A stretch of 39,176 nucleotides of DNA from Nitrospirae bacterium 13_2_20CM_2_62_8 (GCA_001914955.1 MNDM01000028.1:1-39176); one strand, 5' to 3'; numbered from the stretch's first letter, positions 19,601 through 26,106 are shown. Numbers and translations are program-made. The notes: generated from the letters alone by a model not told the origin.

Positions 19601-20131
19601 CGGCGTGTAGCCCAGCAGTGGGACGATCCCTGGGCTCACGGAGGTGAACCGCCCCTCCGCATCGAGTTCATAGGCCACATCCGTCAGGATCTCGATCAGA
19701 CGATGATAACGGTCTTGTGCCAAGGCCAGCCGGGCGCGGAGCTCTCTTTTTTCCAGTACCTCTTTCGTGACCATCGGGAGTTCCGACAGGTAGACCGATG
19801 ATTTCTTAAAGAGAAAAAAGTCCGCGCCGGCGCGCATCCCCTGGACCGCGGCTGAGACATCGTCGTGTTCGGCCAACACGATTATCGCGGCGTTGGGGGA
19901 TCGTCGTCTGAGTTCGGGAAGCATATCCTGCTCGCTCTGACGGGGGAGCTGCTCATCCACCAAGATGACGTGCCAATCCTGTTTGACCGCCCACTCAAGC
20001 GCCTCTTCCCCTGAATACACGGCTTCCACCCGACAGCCCGGGTAGTACCTGCGCATGGTGACGGTGATCAGCTTGATCTCTTCGGGCTGCTCGTTGGCAA
20101 GGAGTAAGGTCAGAGGGTTAGCCGGTGGCAT
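16691..20131 (-). CDS. Receiver-PAS-PilZ-PilZ-LuxD-like hydrolase-SAM methyltransferase fusion
   Basis: This is a single 1146-aa open frame. Residues 6-125 are a receiver with acceptor D59 and Lys 109/110, but with 'NEQ' in place of the acidic pair and Ala at the usual Thr/Ser, so phosphorylation is uncertain. Residues 135-205 resemble a PAS domain. PilZ 1 (about 263-375) has 'RHSPR' and 'NISLSG'; PilZ 2 (about 424-556) has 'RFAAR' and 'NLSVHG'. Both match the RxxxR and [D/N]xSxxG c-di-GMP motifs. Residues 570-830 are an alpha/beta hydrolase very like LuxD acyl-transferase/thioesterase: 'SNGFHVFRYDLTNHVG', nucleophile S680 in 'ATSLAGR', D779 in 'AENDAWV', H809. Residues 875-1123 are a class I methyltransferase ('ILDAGCGNGNFG', acidic D951). 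ATG 20131 is chosen because GGAG lies 7 bases before it; TTG 20137 is the alternative. It is first in the signalling operon. Confidence 0.85.
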   Translation of the reverse strand: MPPANPLTLLLANEQPEEIKLITVTMRRYYPGCRVEAVYSGEEALEWAVKQDWHVILVDEQLPRQSEQDMLPELRRRSPNAAIIVLAEHDDVSAAVQGMRAGADFFLFKKSSVYLSELPMVTKEVLEKRELRARLALAQDRYHRLIEILTDVAYELDAEGRFTSVSPGIVPLLGYTPQAKGGLAATAIAVQINAIGLYNQQQFLGTVGVLRPSPARPSEHSLGQTASPDRLSSVSAVSPGAPPLRAPDTSPLLHEAPPLPKAERRHSPRLALRIEARLSLNGSAWNGTALNISLSGIFMVFDGVVPVSENQLIKLGLMSEVGVLEIRGTVRGIREVSGLENGPRGKPALGLAVQFTGLQTTEEMILASLLDSLRDQPGTIKLRAMLNPQDTGDLLLEVSSLGAADHQTAIHPDPSPVEENLNPERRFAARVKVAIPARVEPGEASAPNSQCTAVTTNLSVHGACLRLQSRMKPLGRRCMVRLLPPPAYATEPAKGLKDSAEYTVMGEIIWSTPLTTEPADLKGELSAGTIRLGLRFLHFNDEGQRRLAELIGRFLTSPARLEDWSEETKLVSELMECRNEKGQRIAVYHDSPRNTLPPGSPVVIISPGYGETKKEYITLAYYFASNGFHVFRYDLTNHVGESEGGIEHSTLSSMRRDLSALLSFAQRTWPASPISVVATSLAGRVALKLLAHDRRVKLLVLLTCIVDVQATLLAVHQEDHISAYLKGSKRGLMNVLGFTLDADVWIADAIKEGYTDLQTTKRDAAQMRTPVILFIAENDAWVSRESVKEVQAALSSKLTHAYLIPEALHRLHENPRKARAVIQHLLACCRDEFYPLSAKADIQEPSQREIGLQNRLERERARARHHMAKTDTVEFWRDYLSHFHYIVNSSDYWHLLDQIYSLMGRIGEGERILDAGCGNGNFGMFLLINQAYRQQNALRGKCEPPHYVGIDFVPNALVQVRRNLEKVTADLQGKFPTVLTPHSLLRTSFGLVDLHMPLPFRDEQFDRIVCNLVLSYLDDPLFTLRELLRVLAPNGRLILTNLKPHADLSQVYRNFLQVAQRPEEVEEAKEILNNSGKIKQCESNGIFRFFDKQELTMLLTSSGAVHPRIYSTFANQAYIVVAEKPGTVRKPKASALRLSPKPRTEA

Positions 20132-20309
20132 TCGCAAGCTCCGGGGTTGTAACTAAAATATGTTCCGGTAGGAACGGATGACTCTCGCCCGGGTCCTCGA
20201 CGCTCGAGTAGCTCATGCGAAGGTCAACCCAGCTCCGGTTCTTGTTATGCACCGACTCTGTACAGAAGGTCCGTCTTAGGCCAAAAGGTGTCCTCTCACC
20301 GACGTTGCA

Positions 20310-20326
20310 GGCTATGGCTATGCCAT
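20310..20326 (-). promoter_or_regulatory. Candidate sigma-54 promoter for the signalling operon
   Basis: On the minus strand ATGGCATAGCCATAGCC has the GG (-24) and GC (-12) dinucleotides separated by exactly 10 bases, as sigma-54 promoters require; TAGC replaces the usual TTGC. It lies about 180 bases upstream of the fusion gene start. The operon encodes a sigma-54 activator, so autoregulation is possible. Confidence 0.4.
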
Positions 20327-20361
20327 ATCAAGATGTGGTAGTCAATACATAAATTTCGGAC

Positions 20362-20378
20362 TTGGCACACAATATGCT
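20362..20378 (+). promoter_or_regulatory. Candidate sigma-54 promoter facing away from the signalling operon
   Basis: TTGGCACACAATATGCT matches TTGGCAC at -24 and TGCT at -12, with a 10-base GG-to-GC gap. It is the best sigma-54 match in this spacer. It reads rightwards into DNA with no plus-strand gene before the convergent gene ending at 20677, so any product would be a small RNA or an antisense transcript. Confidence 0.4.
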
Positions 20379-20446
20379 GTAGGCCAGGGAAGGGCTGGCC
20401 CACCTCAGTAGAACCCACATAAGCACGAACGGGATCATCGGGATTC

Positions 20447-20520
20447 CCCCCCCAGCCAGCCTCGATCGGAGCCGTTGAGGCTCACGCCGCCCTTGAGATC
20501 CTCTTCCGGGGGGGGCGAGC
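20447..20520. other. Strongly foldable G/C-rich segment
   Basis: On the plus strand, a run of eight C (20447-20454) faces a run of eight G starting near 20508. Between them, GGAGCC and GGCTC, and AGCCTC and GAGGCT, give alternative small stems. A transcript from either strand would fold strongly. It matches no riboswitch class I can recognise. Confidence 0.35.
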
Positions 20521-20676
20521 ATGGCCGCACGTGTGTTCGATTAGCACGCTGGGCCGAGGTAGTCAATACCACGTTGGGAGGGGGTCGGCAGCCTGAAGGG
20601 GGCATAAATTTATGCTAGAAAACTGGATCAGCGACCACCTGGGGTGGCGGCGCGAGGGGTAAGCAGCGGTCTGAGG

Positions 20677-21675
20677 TCAATGAACCGAGGCGGCAGAGTC
20701 GCTCGGACATGCCCCCGGGGTCATGTAGAGGAGGTAATTGCCCATCCCGTGCTGCACCCGGGGATCATGCCGCGGGTGGTGATACACCATGACCATCTCG
20801 TACTCTTCATTCTGGTATACCGAAAACCCGCGGCTATCCTTGAACACTTGATGGGGCTGAAATGCCAGAAATGTCCCGTCCTGCGCCACGTCGGGAACAG
20901 TGCGCAGTAAGGTCCGGTTGGCCGTTTTGTTCTCGAGAGCGATCAGCAGCAGCTCGTCATGGCCGTGGGGGTAGGCGAACTTGACGCAGCCGTCCATCCG
21001 GAACTTGAGCGGGGCCGAGAGGACGTGGATACCGGGTTTGATTTCCACACCTTCATCCGTCTGATCCTTTCCCCGCTGTCCGAACTTGCTGTAGCAGACG
21101 ATGTTGACCCCGACCTGGTACACGTCCATGTCCTTCATGGGGGCCCCTTCCGGCGCCATGTACATGGTGAAAGTCGCCATGACGTCCTTGGTCGGCGGCG
21201 CCTTGTGGTAAAACGCCACCACCGACATCAGTTTCTTATCCTTCTCGAGCTTCACGCCGTACCCATCGGGAAAGCGGGCTTCGGTCAATTCCAGCCCCGC
21301 TCCGGCAAAGAAGAGCGGCTCGCCGGGGCATGAGACACTTTCCTTATCCGTGTTGAGCATCAGGATGTGATGCAGGTACTGTTGGGGAAGGGGCTTGCCT
21401 TCCTTCGTGAACACGGCCGATTTGTAGCCGATGAGGTACATATCTTTGGGGAGTTGGAACACGTGCTTCGGCATGCTGGCCGCCAGATCGCCATCATGCG
21501 GGGATGGCAGATCAATGGGTCCGAACGTCAACGTCACCGCATTGCCTTCAATGGTGACGGAGGTGGTGGTCTGGTTCTTCAAGGTGGGAACGGCGTGATG
21601 CTCATGGGTTTCGGCTGCCCAGCATGGCCCCGCACATGCGACGCTCAGGACCACCGTCATGATGAATCGAATCAT
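20677..21675 (-). CDS. Secreted protein with PHM-like copper-ligand pattern
   Basis: This 332-aa protein has a signal peptide (residues 1-20, cleavage after 'CWA') and then a His-rich start ('ETHEHH'). The body resembles the two-domain copper core of peptidylglycine alpha-hydroxylating monooxygenase and Nod19-like proteins: H102-H103 in 'YLHHILML', H157 in 'AFYHKAP', H237 and H239 in 'PHGHDELLL', and M311 in 'HGMGNYLLYM'. The spacing between these sites is close to that between the CuH ligands (HH, H) and CuM ligands (HxH, M) of PHM. It may be a periplasmic copper oxygenase or a copper-binding relative; no substrate can be given. ATG 21675 follows GGAGGAAGC; an upstream start at 21717 would bury the signal peptide. 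Confidence 0.65.
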   Translation of the reverse strand: MIRFIMTVVLSVACAGPCWAAETHEHHAVPTLKNQTTTSVTIEGNAVTLTFGPIDLPSPHDGDLAASMPKHVFQLPKDMYLIGYKSAVFTKEGKPLPQQYLHHILMLNTDKESVSCPGEPLFFAGAGLELTEARFPDGYGVKLEKDKKLMSVVAFYHKAPPTKDVMATFTMYMAPEGAPMKDMDVYQVGVNIVCYSKFGQRGKDQTDEGVEIKPGIHVLSAPLKFRMDGCVKFAYPHGHDELLLIALENKTANRTLLRTVPDVAQDGTFLAFQPHQVFKDSRGFSVYQNEEYEMVMVYHHPRHDPRVQHGMGNYLLYMTPGACPSDSAASVH

Positions 21676-21777
21676 GCTTCCTCCGGCTTTGTGGTGGATC
21701 GCCGTTCGGACCGGCATTTCTTCGACGAGCGTGACGCCGGAGCGAAGGCCTTGCGCGAACCTGCGGCACAGTTCATG

Positions 21778-22647
21778 TCATGGCGCGCGTCCTGAGTGCG
21801 AGTTCAGGCGTTTCCACACATAGCTGCCGCCCCATTGACGAGAGGGAATATTGGTCTTGTCACCGACCCGAGTATACCACCAGACCCCCTTGGCCTGATT
21901 CCCGTCTTCTGACAGCAGGACTTCGAATCCCCCCTCGCGGTCATTTCCAGTTTGATGCCAGGTTCCCTGCCAACTCCTCTCGGCGAAACTGGTGGTCACG
22001 ATGCGACCGTTTTGATGGGTGTAGGGACCGTTGCCGGTGCGGTCGAGTATGGCCCGGTACGATTTGTCCTCTTCCTGGATTTCCCATTCGCCGCTCAAGT
22101 CAGGCGCTTCCGATGCCCGAGTAGAACCGGCTGCTTCTTGAACAGGGACGATACGAACGGGGCCGGCCATAGCCATTCCATCGCTCGTGCTCCGGGACGA
22201 CTCATGCCACCCCAACAGCAGCCATTGGCCGTTCCGGCGCTCCAGGACGCCGGTCTCACGCAGGGGGAGGAGGGTCCGGGATTGGCCGTTGCCGGTCTCC
22301 ACATATCGGATGTAGTCGAGCTCCATCGCAAACCAGGCCGTGTCACCACGAGTCCAGACTGTCAAATGAGTGATTGGGATTTCCAGCCGCGCGACCGATG
22401 CAAATTCATTCTGCATCTCTCGGGCTAACTCGTTCCACCCCACGTACTTCCTTCCCCCGAGCGTGTAACTGATGATGTCGCCATCGTGGGCCATCAGGGC
22501 TGAGAGCGTGGCAAGGTCCTTCTCAGCATTGGCCCGCACCAAGGCGCGCAGCACTTCCTCAGGCCCTCGAGAGCTGGTCGTGACGCACCCTGCCCCGAGA
22601 GCCAGGAGGAGCACCAGAAGCCGAGTACCCAGGCCGGCGAGACGCAT
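21778..22647 (-). CDS. NTF2/SnoaL-like lipoprotein
   Basis: This 289-aa protein has a lipoprotein signal peptide ('LLVLLLALGAGC', lipobox Cys at residue 21). Residues of about 30-150 read as an NTF2/SnoaL-like alpha+beta cone ('ALVRANAEKDLATLSALMAHDGDI', 'TGVLERRNGQWLLLGWHESS'), a ligand-binding or scaffold fold without fixed activity. The C-terminal part ('LSGEWEIQEED' ... 'GTWHQTGNDR' ... 'VWKR') looks like a small beta-barrel of the kind that detects or binds extracytoplasmic ligands. It is likely co-transcribed with the PHM-like gene 102 bases downstream, from the promoter at 22730. Confidence 0.7.
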   Translation of the reverse strand: MRLAGLGTRLLVLLLALGAGCVTTSSRGPEEVLRALVRANAEKDLATLSALMAHDGDIISYTLGGRKYVGWNELAREMQNEFASVARLEIPITHLTVWTRGDTAWFAMELDYIRYVETGNGQSRTLLPLRETGVLERRNGQWLLLGWHESSRSTSDGMAMAGPVRIVPVQEAAGSTRASEAPDLSGEWEIQEEDKSYRAILDRTGNGPYTHQNGRIVTTSFAERSWQGTWHQTGNDREGGFEVLLSEDGNQAKGVWWYTRVGDKTNIPSRQWGGSYVWKRLNSHSGRAP

Positions 22648-22729
22648 GCCTCGTCTCCTAGATTGCCGCGTCGAACCCGAACGGAACTGGTTAGTCTATT
22701 GAAAGGCAGGTACGATTCGTTGGGTCTTG

Positions 22730-22758
22730 AACCTACACGGGCTCCCGGAGCTTGTCAA
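22730..22758 (-). promoter_or_regulatory. Sigma-70-type promoter for the lipoprotein/PHM-like pair
   Basis: On the minus strand TTGACA (22758-22753), a 17-bp spacer and TAGGTT (22735-22730) lie about 80 bases before the lipoprotein start. The rest of the 22648-22864 spacer shows nothing else clear. Confidence 0.6.
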
Positions 22759-22864
22759 ATAATTTCTCCTTCAGCGTTGAGTGGGAGGGTAGCACCAGAG
22801 CCTGATCCGTGCGTCACGCCGGTGGAGAAGGACGGCTGATCGGTGAACGGATGGCAAGCGACTG

Positions 22865-23671
22865 TCACCGTGGAGAGGGAGCCGACAAGGAAGTGAGGGG
22901 ACAGGCGGTGGCCTGGGTGCTCGGACCGTAACGGTCCGCTAACCGGCGATAGAGTAACTCGGCCAGCGGCTCGAGATTGCGTGTGTCGGCCGCATTGTAT
23001 CGCAGTAGGAGGTCCAACGCGTCCGTCTCTCCGCGGCGCCACGCATGCCACAGCCTGACCGCTTCCCAGCCATCGAGACCCTGGAGGTCAGCGGACCTGC
23101 CGATGCCCATCAGGGATTCGATGCGCTTCAATCCTCCACCAAGTCCGAGGCGCCGGGCGGCAAAGCAGAGATCGATGTGGGGATGATCCAGGACCACTCC
23201 AGGAAATTTGGCGCGCAAGTATGGAAGGTCGAAGACACTGCCGAAAAAGGTCAACACGAGGTGATACTTGGATAACTCCGAGGTGAGGCGCTCTTCGGTC
23301 AGCGACTTTCCTCGGACCAAGCTAGTCATGCGGCCATTCGCGTAGAGTCCGACAACCGTCACCTCTCCGTAGGCGGGAGGGCCGCCGGTGGTTTCAATGT
23401 CCAGATACACGGCATGGGACCTGAAGGTCTCGAAGAGCCGCCAGCGATCGCGCGCTTTCAGGCATCGTGAAAAGTATCGCGAGTGTCCCTCCTGCAGACG
23501 GCGGATTGCCAGGGTGATGTCGGCGTCGTAGCATCGCTTCCGATCCGGCGCGATTCCGGGAAGCGATCCACAGGCAAGGAAGGCGTGCCAGTCTGAGACT
23601 CCGCTGTCCCAGATCCGACGCTCGGTGGATTCGCCGATGCCTTTGAGCAGCACGAAGGTTGATTCAAGCAT
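22865..23671 (-). CDS. RNase H-like (YprB-type) exonuclease domain protein
   Basis: This 268-aa cytoplasmic protein has a DEDD-type RNase H-like fold. The first acidic pair is in 'VYLDIETTG' (about residue 91), the second motif is 'TFFGSVFDLPYL', and the last metal Asp is in 'YNAADTRNLEPLA'. The N-terminal 60 residues resemble a small helix-hairpin-helix ('LLKGIGESTERRIWDSG'), which would help bind DNA or RNA. This matches YprB-like ribonuclease H proteins. The exact substrate is unknown. The start codon is directly next to palindromic repeat 2, so no normal ribosome-binding site is seen. Confidence 0.8.
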   Translation of the reverse strand: MLESTFVLLKGIGESTERRIWDSGVSDWHAFLACGSLPGIAPDRKRCYDADITLAIRRLQEGHSRYFSRCLKARDRWRLFETFRSHAVYLDIETTGGPPAYGEVTVVGLYANGRMTSLVRGKSLTEERLTSELSKYHLVLTFFGSVFDLPYLRAKFPGVVLDHPHIDLCFAARRLGLGGGLKRIESLMGIGRSADLQGLDGWEAVRLWHAWRRGETDALDLLLRYNAADTRNLEPLAELLYRRLADRYGPSTQATACPLTSLSAPSPR

Positions 23672-23673
23672 GG

Positions 23674-23776
23674 AGCAAACAGCGAATAGCTAATAGCGAA
23701 CAGCGAGAAGCGATGAGCAAGCAGCTAGAATAAACGAATTGCTCTGAGCTATTAGCTACCAGCTACTCGCTGCTTT
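23674..23776. repeat. Short-word palindromic repeat 2
   Basis: The left arm is built of variants of AGCGAATAGCTAATAGCGAAC and the right arm is its inverted counterpart (GAGCTATTAGCTACCAGC and following). The two arms flank a short loop at about 23730-23740. It abuts the start codon of the minus-strand RNase H-like gene. The remaining spacer to 23908 shows no gene. Confidence 0.75.
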
Positions 23777-23908
23777 CTACCGGCGATTCTAGCCTTGATT
23801 TCACCGCGGAAACAAGCTAAATTCCCGCATGAACGCCGGCCTCTTCGGATCGCCAGTCAGGAAGAGCACAGCCGGTGTCGCGGGGGCTGCACATCGTAGA
23901 TCGAAATA

Positions 23909-24310
23909 ATGGGAGACGGAACACGGCGCATTAGAATCTTGGTGGGGCCGGTCAGTCTCGACGCCGAGCTGAAGACCAACCAAACCGCGGAGGCCATCTA
24001 CAAGGCGTGTCCCATCCAGGCTGTGCTGAACACCTGGGGCGAAGAGTTCTATTTTAAGGTCCCCGGGGTCAAGGATCATCGCGAGATGGCGACGACGCAG
24101 GTGAAAGTGGGGGACCTGGCGTTCTGGGGAGCCGGCGGGGTGCTGGCGATCTTTTTCGGAAGGACGCCCATGAGCATGGGGCCTGATCCCGTTCCGGCTG
24201 ACCGCGTCAACATCGTGGGGCGTATCCTGGGAGACGCCACGGTGCTGCGTCAGGCCATGGATGCGACTACGATCAAGGTGGAACAAGTCACCCGGAGCGA
24301 ACGCGATTGA
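23909..24310 (+). CDS. Cyclophilin-like fold protein (DUF369/TM1367-type)
   Basis: This 133-aa protein matches the bacterial and archaeal cyclophilin-like family: 'ELKTNQTAEAIYKACPI', 'NTWGEEFYFKVP', 'VGDLAFWGAGGVLAIFFGRTP' and 'NIVGRILGD'. These proteins have the cyclophilin barrel but usually lack peptidyl-prolyl isomerase residues, and their role is unknown. It has no signal peptide. The stop codon overlaps the start of the next gene (TTGA), so the two are translationally coupled. Confidence 0.8.
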   Translation: MGDGTRRIRILVGPVSLDAELKTNQTAEAIYKACPIQAVLNTWGEEFYFKVPGVKDHREMATTQVKVGDLAFWGAGGVLAIFFGRTPMSMGPDPVPADRVNIVGRILGDATVLRQAMDATTIKVEQVTRSERD

Positions 24311-24588
24311 AACTCTCGAGGGAACGGATCAGCCTGCTGGCGGAGTCACTCGCCTCACGCCTGCTGGCTGAAGGGCACCTCGAAGTGCTGGGAGAGAAGA
24401 ACGCGCTGGTTCAGGCGTTGAACCAGACGATTACTGAGGAGCTCATGGTCGAGGATCGACTGAATGCCGAGGTCCGGGAACTCATGAAAAACTACGAGGC
24501 GGAGATTCAGCGCGGAGGCGTCGACTACCAGAAGATGTTCACGATGATCAAGAGCCGTCTGGTCAAGGAACGGGGGTTGATTCTCTGA
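24307..24588 (+). CDS. DUF507 family protein (copy 1)
   Basis: This 93-aa, highly charged, all-helical protein begins 'MKLSRERISLLAESLA' and ends 'MIKSRLVKERGLIL', both typical of DUF507 (function unknown, frequent in Nitrospirota, Aquificae and Deltaproteobacteria). It starts with TTG overlapping the stop of the cyclophilin-like gene. A second DUF507 gene follows after a palindromic repeat. Confidence 0.85.
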   Translation: MKLSRERISLLAESLASRLLAEGHLEVLGEKNALVQALNQTITEELMVEDRLNAEVRELMKNYEAEIQRGGVDYQKMFTMIKSRLVKERGLIL

Positions 24589-24596
24589 TGAAGCCA

Positions 24597-24680
24597 TTCG
24601 TTATACGTTATTCGTTATACGAAACCGCGAACAGATTTCCGAGTCTTTCCGAATAACGAATAACGAAGCTACGAATAACG
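24597..24680. repeat. Short-word palindromic repeat 3 (between the two DUF507 genes)
   Basis: The left arm is tandem variants of ATTCGTTATACG and the right arm tandem variants of CGAATAACGAATAACG, inverted with respect to each other, with a loop near 24630. The right arm ends at the GTG start of the second DUF507 gene, whose first base is the last base of the repeat. Confidence 0.8.
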
Positions 24681-24961
24681 TGGCCTTACTAAGTGACGAC
24701 AAAGTGAGCCACCTCTCACACCGGATTCTGGCCTGCCTGAAGACGAACCCTGCGGCCCGCCTGAAAGGAGAGGAGGCGCACGCGTTGCGCGAGATCAAGC
24801 GTGTGCTCGCATCGGAGCTCCATCAGGAAGAAGCAACAGACCGCGTCGTGCGTGCGCGACTGGCGTCCTACTCACGTCCGATCGTCGAAGGGAGCCAGGA
24901 ATGGGAGGTTCTGTACAGGAAAACCTTTGAGGAGGAGCTGCGGAAGCGGAGGAAACCATGA
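24680..24961 (+). CDS. DUF507 family protein (copy 2)
   Basis: This 93-aa charged helical protein has the same length as copy 1, with matching layout ('SDDKVSHLSHRILACL' ... 'YRKTFEEELRKRRKP'). The low identity suggests an old tandem duplication, and the two may form a heterodimer (inference). The GTG start lies at the edge of palindromic repeat 3, with no ordinary ribosome-binding site. The stop overlaps the next start (ATGA). Confidence 0.75.
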   Translation: MALLSDDKVSHLSHRILACLKTNPAARLKGEEAHALREIKRVLASELHQEEATDRVVRARLASYSRPIVEGSQEWEVLYRKTFEEELRKRRKP

Positions 24962-25443
24962 CTGTGATTCGCCTTTCGGAGGACGTCTCTGACAGAGGCC
25001 TGAGACTTCTCGGCGCGATCATGATGATCAGCTTGCTGTGCTGGCTGCCGGCCTGTTCGAGTACACCGAAAGTGAAACTGCGAACGCCGTTGGCTGTCGG
25101 TCCAGGCGCCCCCCCAGCCGTGCTGAAGCTGACCGAGCAAGGGACTCAGGCACATCTGGCCGGAAACTATGAGCAGGCCCGGACCTATTTTGAGCAGGCG
25201 GTGAGCCTCGCGCCGAGTTCTGCGGAAGCGCACTACAACCTCGGTCTTTCTCTCTTTGCCCGTGGAGACACGGAACGTGCCCGTGAGCAGTTCATCGAGG
25301 CCGCCAACCTGGCCCCCGGCGATAAGGTGATCTGGGACTCGCCGGCGTTGCGTCCCTTCGGATCCCCCGAAGGGGCGATTACCAAGAAGGCGAAGGAAGT
25401 CCCCTACTCGACCCAAAGGCCGACGTTTGGTGGCGGCCGTTGA
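24958..25443 (+). CDS. TPR lipoprotein
   Basis: This 161-aa protein has a hydrophobic segment ending in the lipobox 'LPAC' (Cys near residue 33), then about two tetratricopeptide repeats: 'GTQAHLAGNYEQARTYFEQAVSLAPS' is one and 'AHYNLGLSLFARGDTERAREQF' the next. It should be membrane-anchored and bind partner proteins. The signal region is longer than usual. An internal ATG at 25021 would give a normal signal peptide (MMISLLCWLPAC), but the ATGA overlap with the DUF507 gene supports 24958. The tail beyond residue 120 is low-complexity and basic. Confidence 0.7.
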   Translation: MTVIRLSEDVSDRGLRLLGAIMMISLLCWLPACSSTPKVKLRTPLAVGPGAPPAVLKLTEQGTQAHLAGNYEQARTYFEQAVSLAPSSAEAHYNLGLSLFARGDTERAREQFIEAANLAPGDKVIWDSPALRPFGSPEGAITKKAKEVPYSTQRPTFGGGR

Positions 25444-25530
25444 GCCCACCCGCTTGCTTCCCACGCATGCGGGTTGTTCCGCGTTCAACCACATCGCATT
25501 CAGCAACACAGACCGGAGAGGAGATCACCC

Positions 25531-26007
25531 ATGCCGGCGGAGCTCGCTGTAGGAGACAAGGCGCCTGACTTTTCGCTTCCGGACGAAACCGGACAACCCG
25601 TGAGCCTGAAGAAATTCAGGGGCAGGCAAGTGGTGCTGTACTTCTACCCGAAGGACGACACACCCGGATGCACGAAAGAGGCCTGTGGGTTTCGCGATTC
25701 GATGACGCCGATCCTCAAGGCGGGCTCGGCGGTCGTGGGGGTGAGCCTCGACGGAGGGGAATCACACCGGCGGTTTATCGCCAAACATCAGCTGCCGTTC
25801 TCGCTGCTGAGCGATGAGGGTGCACGAGTGGCGAAGGCGTACGGGGTCTACAAGGAAAAGACAATGTATGGGAGAAAGTTTTGGGGCATCGAACGGAGTA
25901 CCTTTGTGATCGACGGGACGGGAACGATGAAAGCGGTGTTCCGGAAGGTCAAGGTGGACGGGCACGTGGACGAAGTGCTGGCTGTGCTGAGCGCACCGGG
26001 AAAGTAA
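25531..26007 (+). CDS. bcp: Thioredoxin-dependent peroxiredoxin (Bcp/PrxQ)
   Basis: This thiol peroxidase reduces hydroperoxides using thioredoxin. The peroxidatic Cys is in 'PGCTKEACGF' (about residue 46) with the PrxQ resolving Cys five residues on. The fold begins 'VGDKAPDFSLPDETG'. The length of 158 aa is normal. ATG 25531 follows GGAGAGGAG. The stop codon TAA lies inside palindromic repeat 4. Confidence 0.95.
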   Translation: MPAELAVGDKAPDFSLPDETGQPVSLKKFRGRQVVLYFYPKDDTPGCTKEACGFRDSMTPILKAGSAVVGVSLDGGESHRRFIAKHQLPFSLLSDEGARVAKAYGVYKEKTMYGRKFWGIERSTFVIDGTGTMKAVFRKVKVDGHVDEVLAVLSAPGK

Positions 26008-26092
26008 TTGAGTAAGTAAGTAATTGGTAATTAAGCGACCAGCAGCCCAGAGCAGTTTCTAAATTACTGAGTTACTCAATTACTCACTTACT
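26004..26092. repeat. Short-word palindromic repeat 4
   Basis: The left arm GTAATTGAGTAAGTAAGTAATT and the right arm (ATTACTGAGTTACTCAATTACTCACTTAC) are inverted and built from AGTAA-type words. It starts inside the last codons of bcp and supplies its stop codon. Confidence 0.8.
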
Positions 26093-26106
26093 GTCCGTCG
26101 AAGCCG

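Larger units (their letters stand above)
20132..20676. other. 545-bp intergenic regulatory region upstream of the signalling operon
   Basis: No convincing protein gene is present. A 64-codon minus-strand frame (20522-20328) contains a signal-peptide-like stretch but has no ribosome-binding site. The region holds two candidate sigma-54 promoters facing opposite ways (20310-20326 minus, 20362-20378 plus). It also holds two copies of GGTAGTCAATAC (20335 and 20561 areas), which on the minus strand read as TTGACT -35-like boxes. A G/C-rich stem region lies at about 20447-20520, with runs of C on one side and G on the other around smaller hairpins. The perfect palindrome GCATAAATTTATGC is at 20602-20615. 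This is dense regulatory content for one spacer. Confidence 0.55.

Noticed and set aside
20447-20520. Known riboswitch (c-di-GMP-I or SAH type) upstream of the fusion gene
   Set aside because: A short CUCAACGGCUC-like string recalls the SAH motif, but the rest of the consensus and the c-di-GMP-I core are missing.
20328-20522. 64-codon minus-strand frame with a signal-like stretch in the 545-bp spacer
   Set aside because: It has no ribosome-binding site and its N-terminal half is encoded by the G/C stem region. Kept only as a remark.
23674-23776. CRISPR-like repeats
   Set aside because: The words are short, degenerate and inverted, with no regular spacers and no cas genes.
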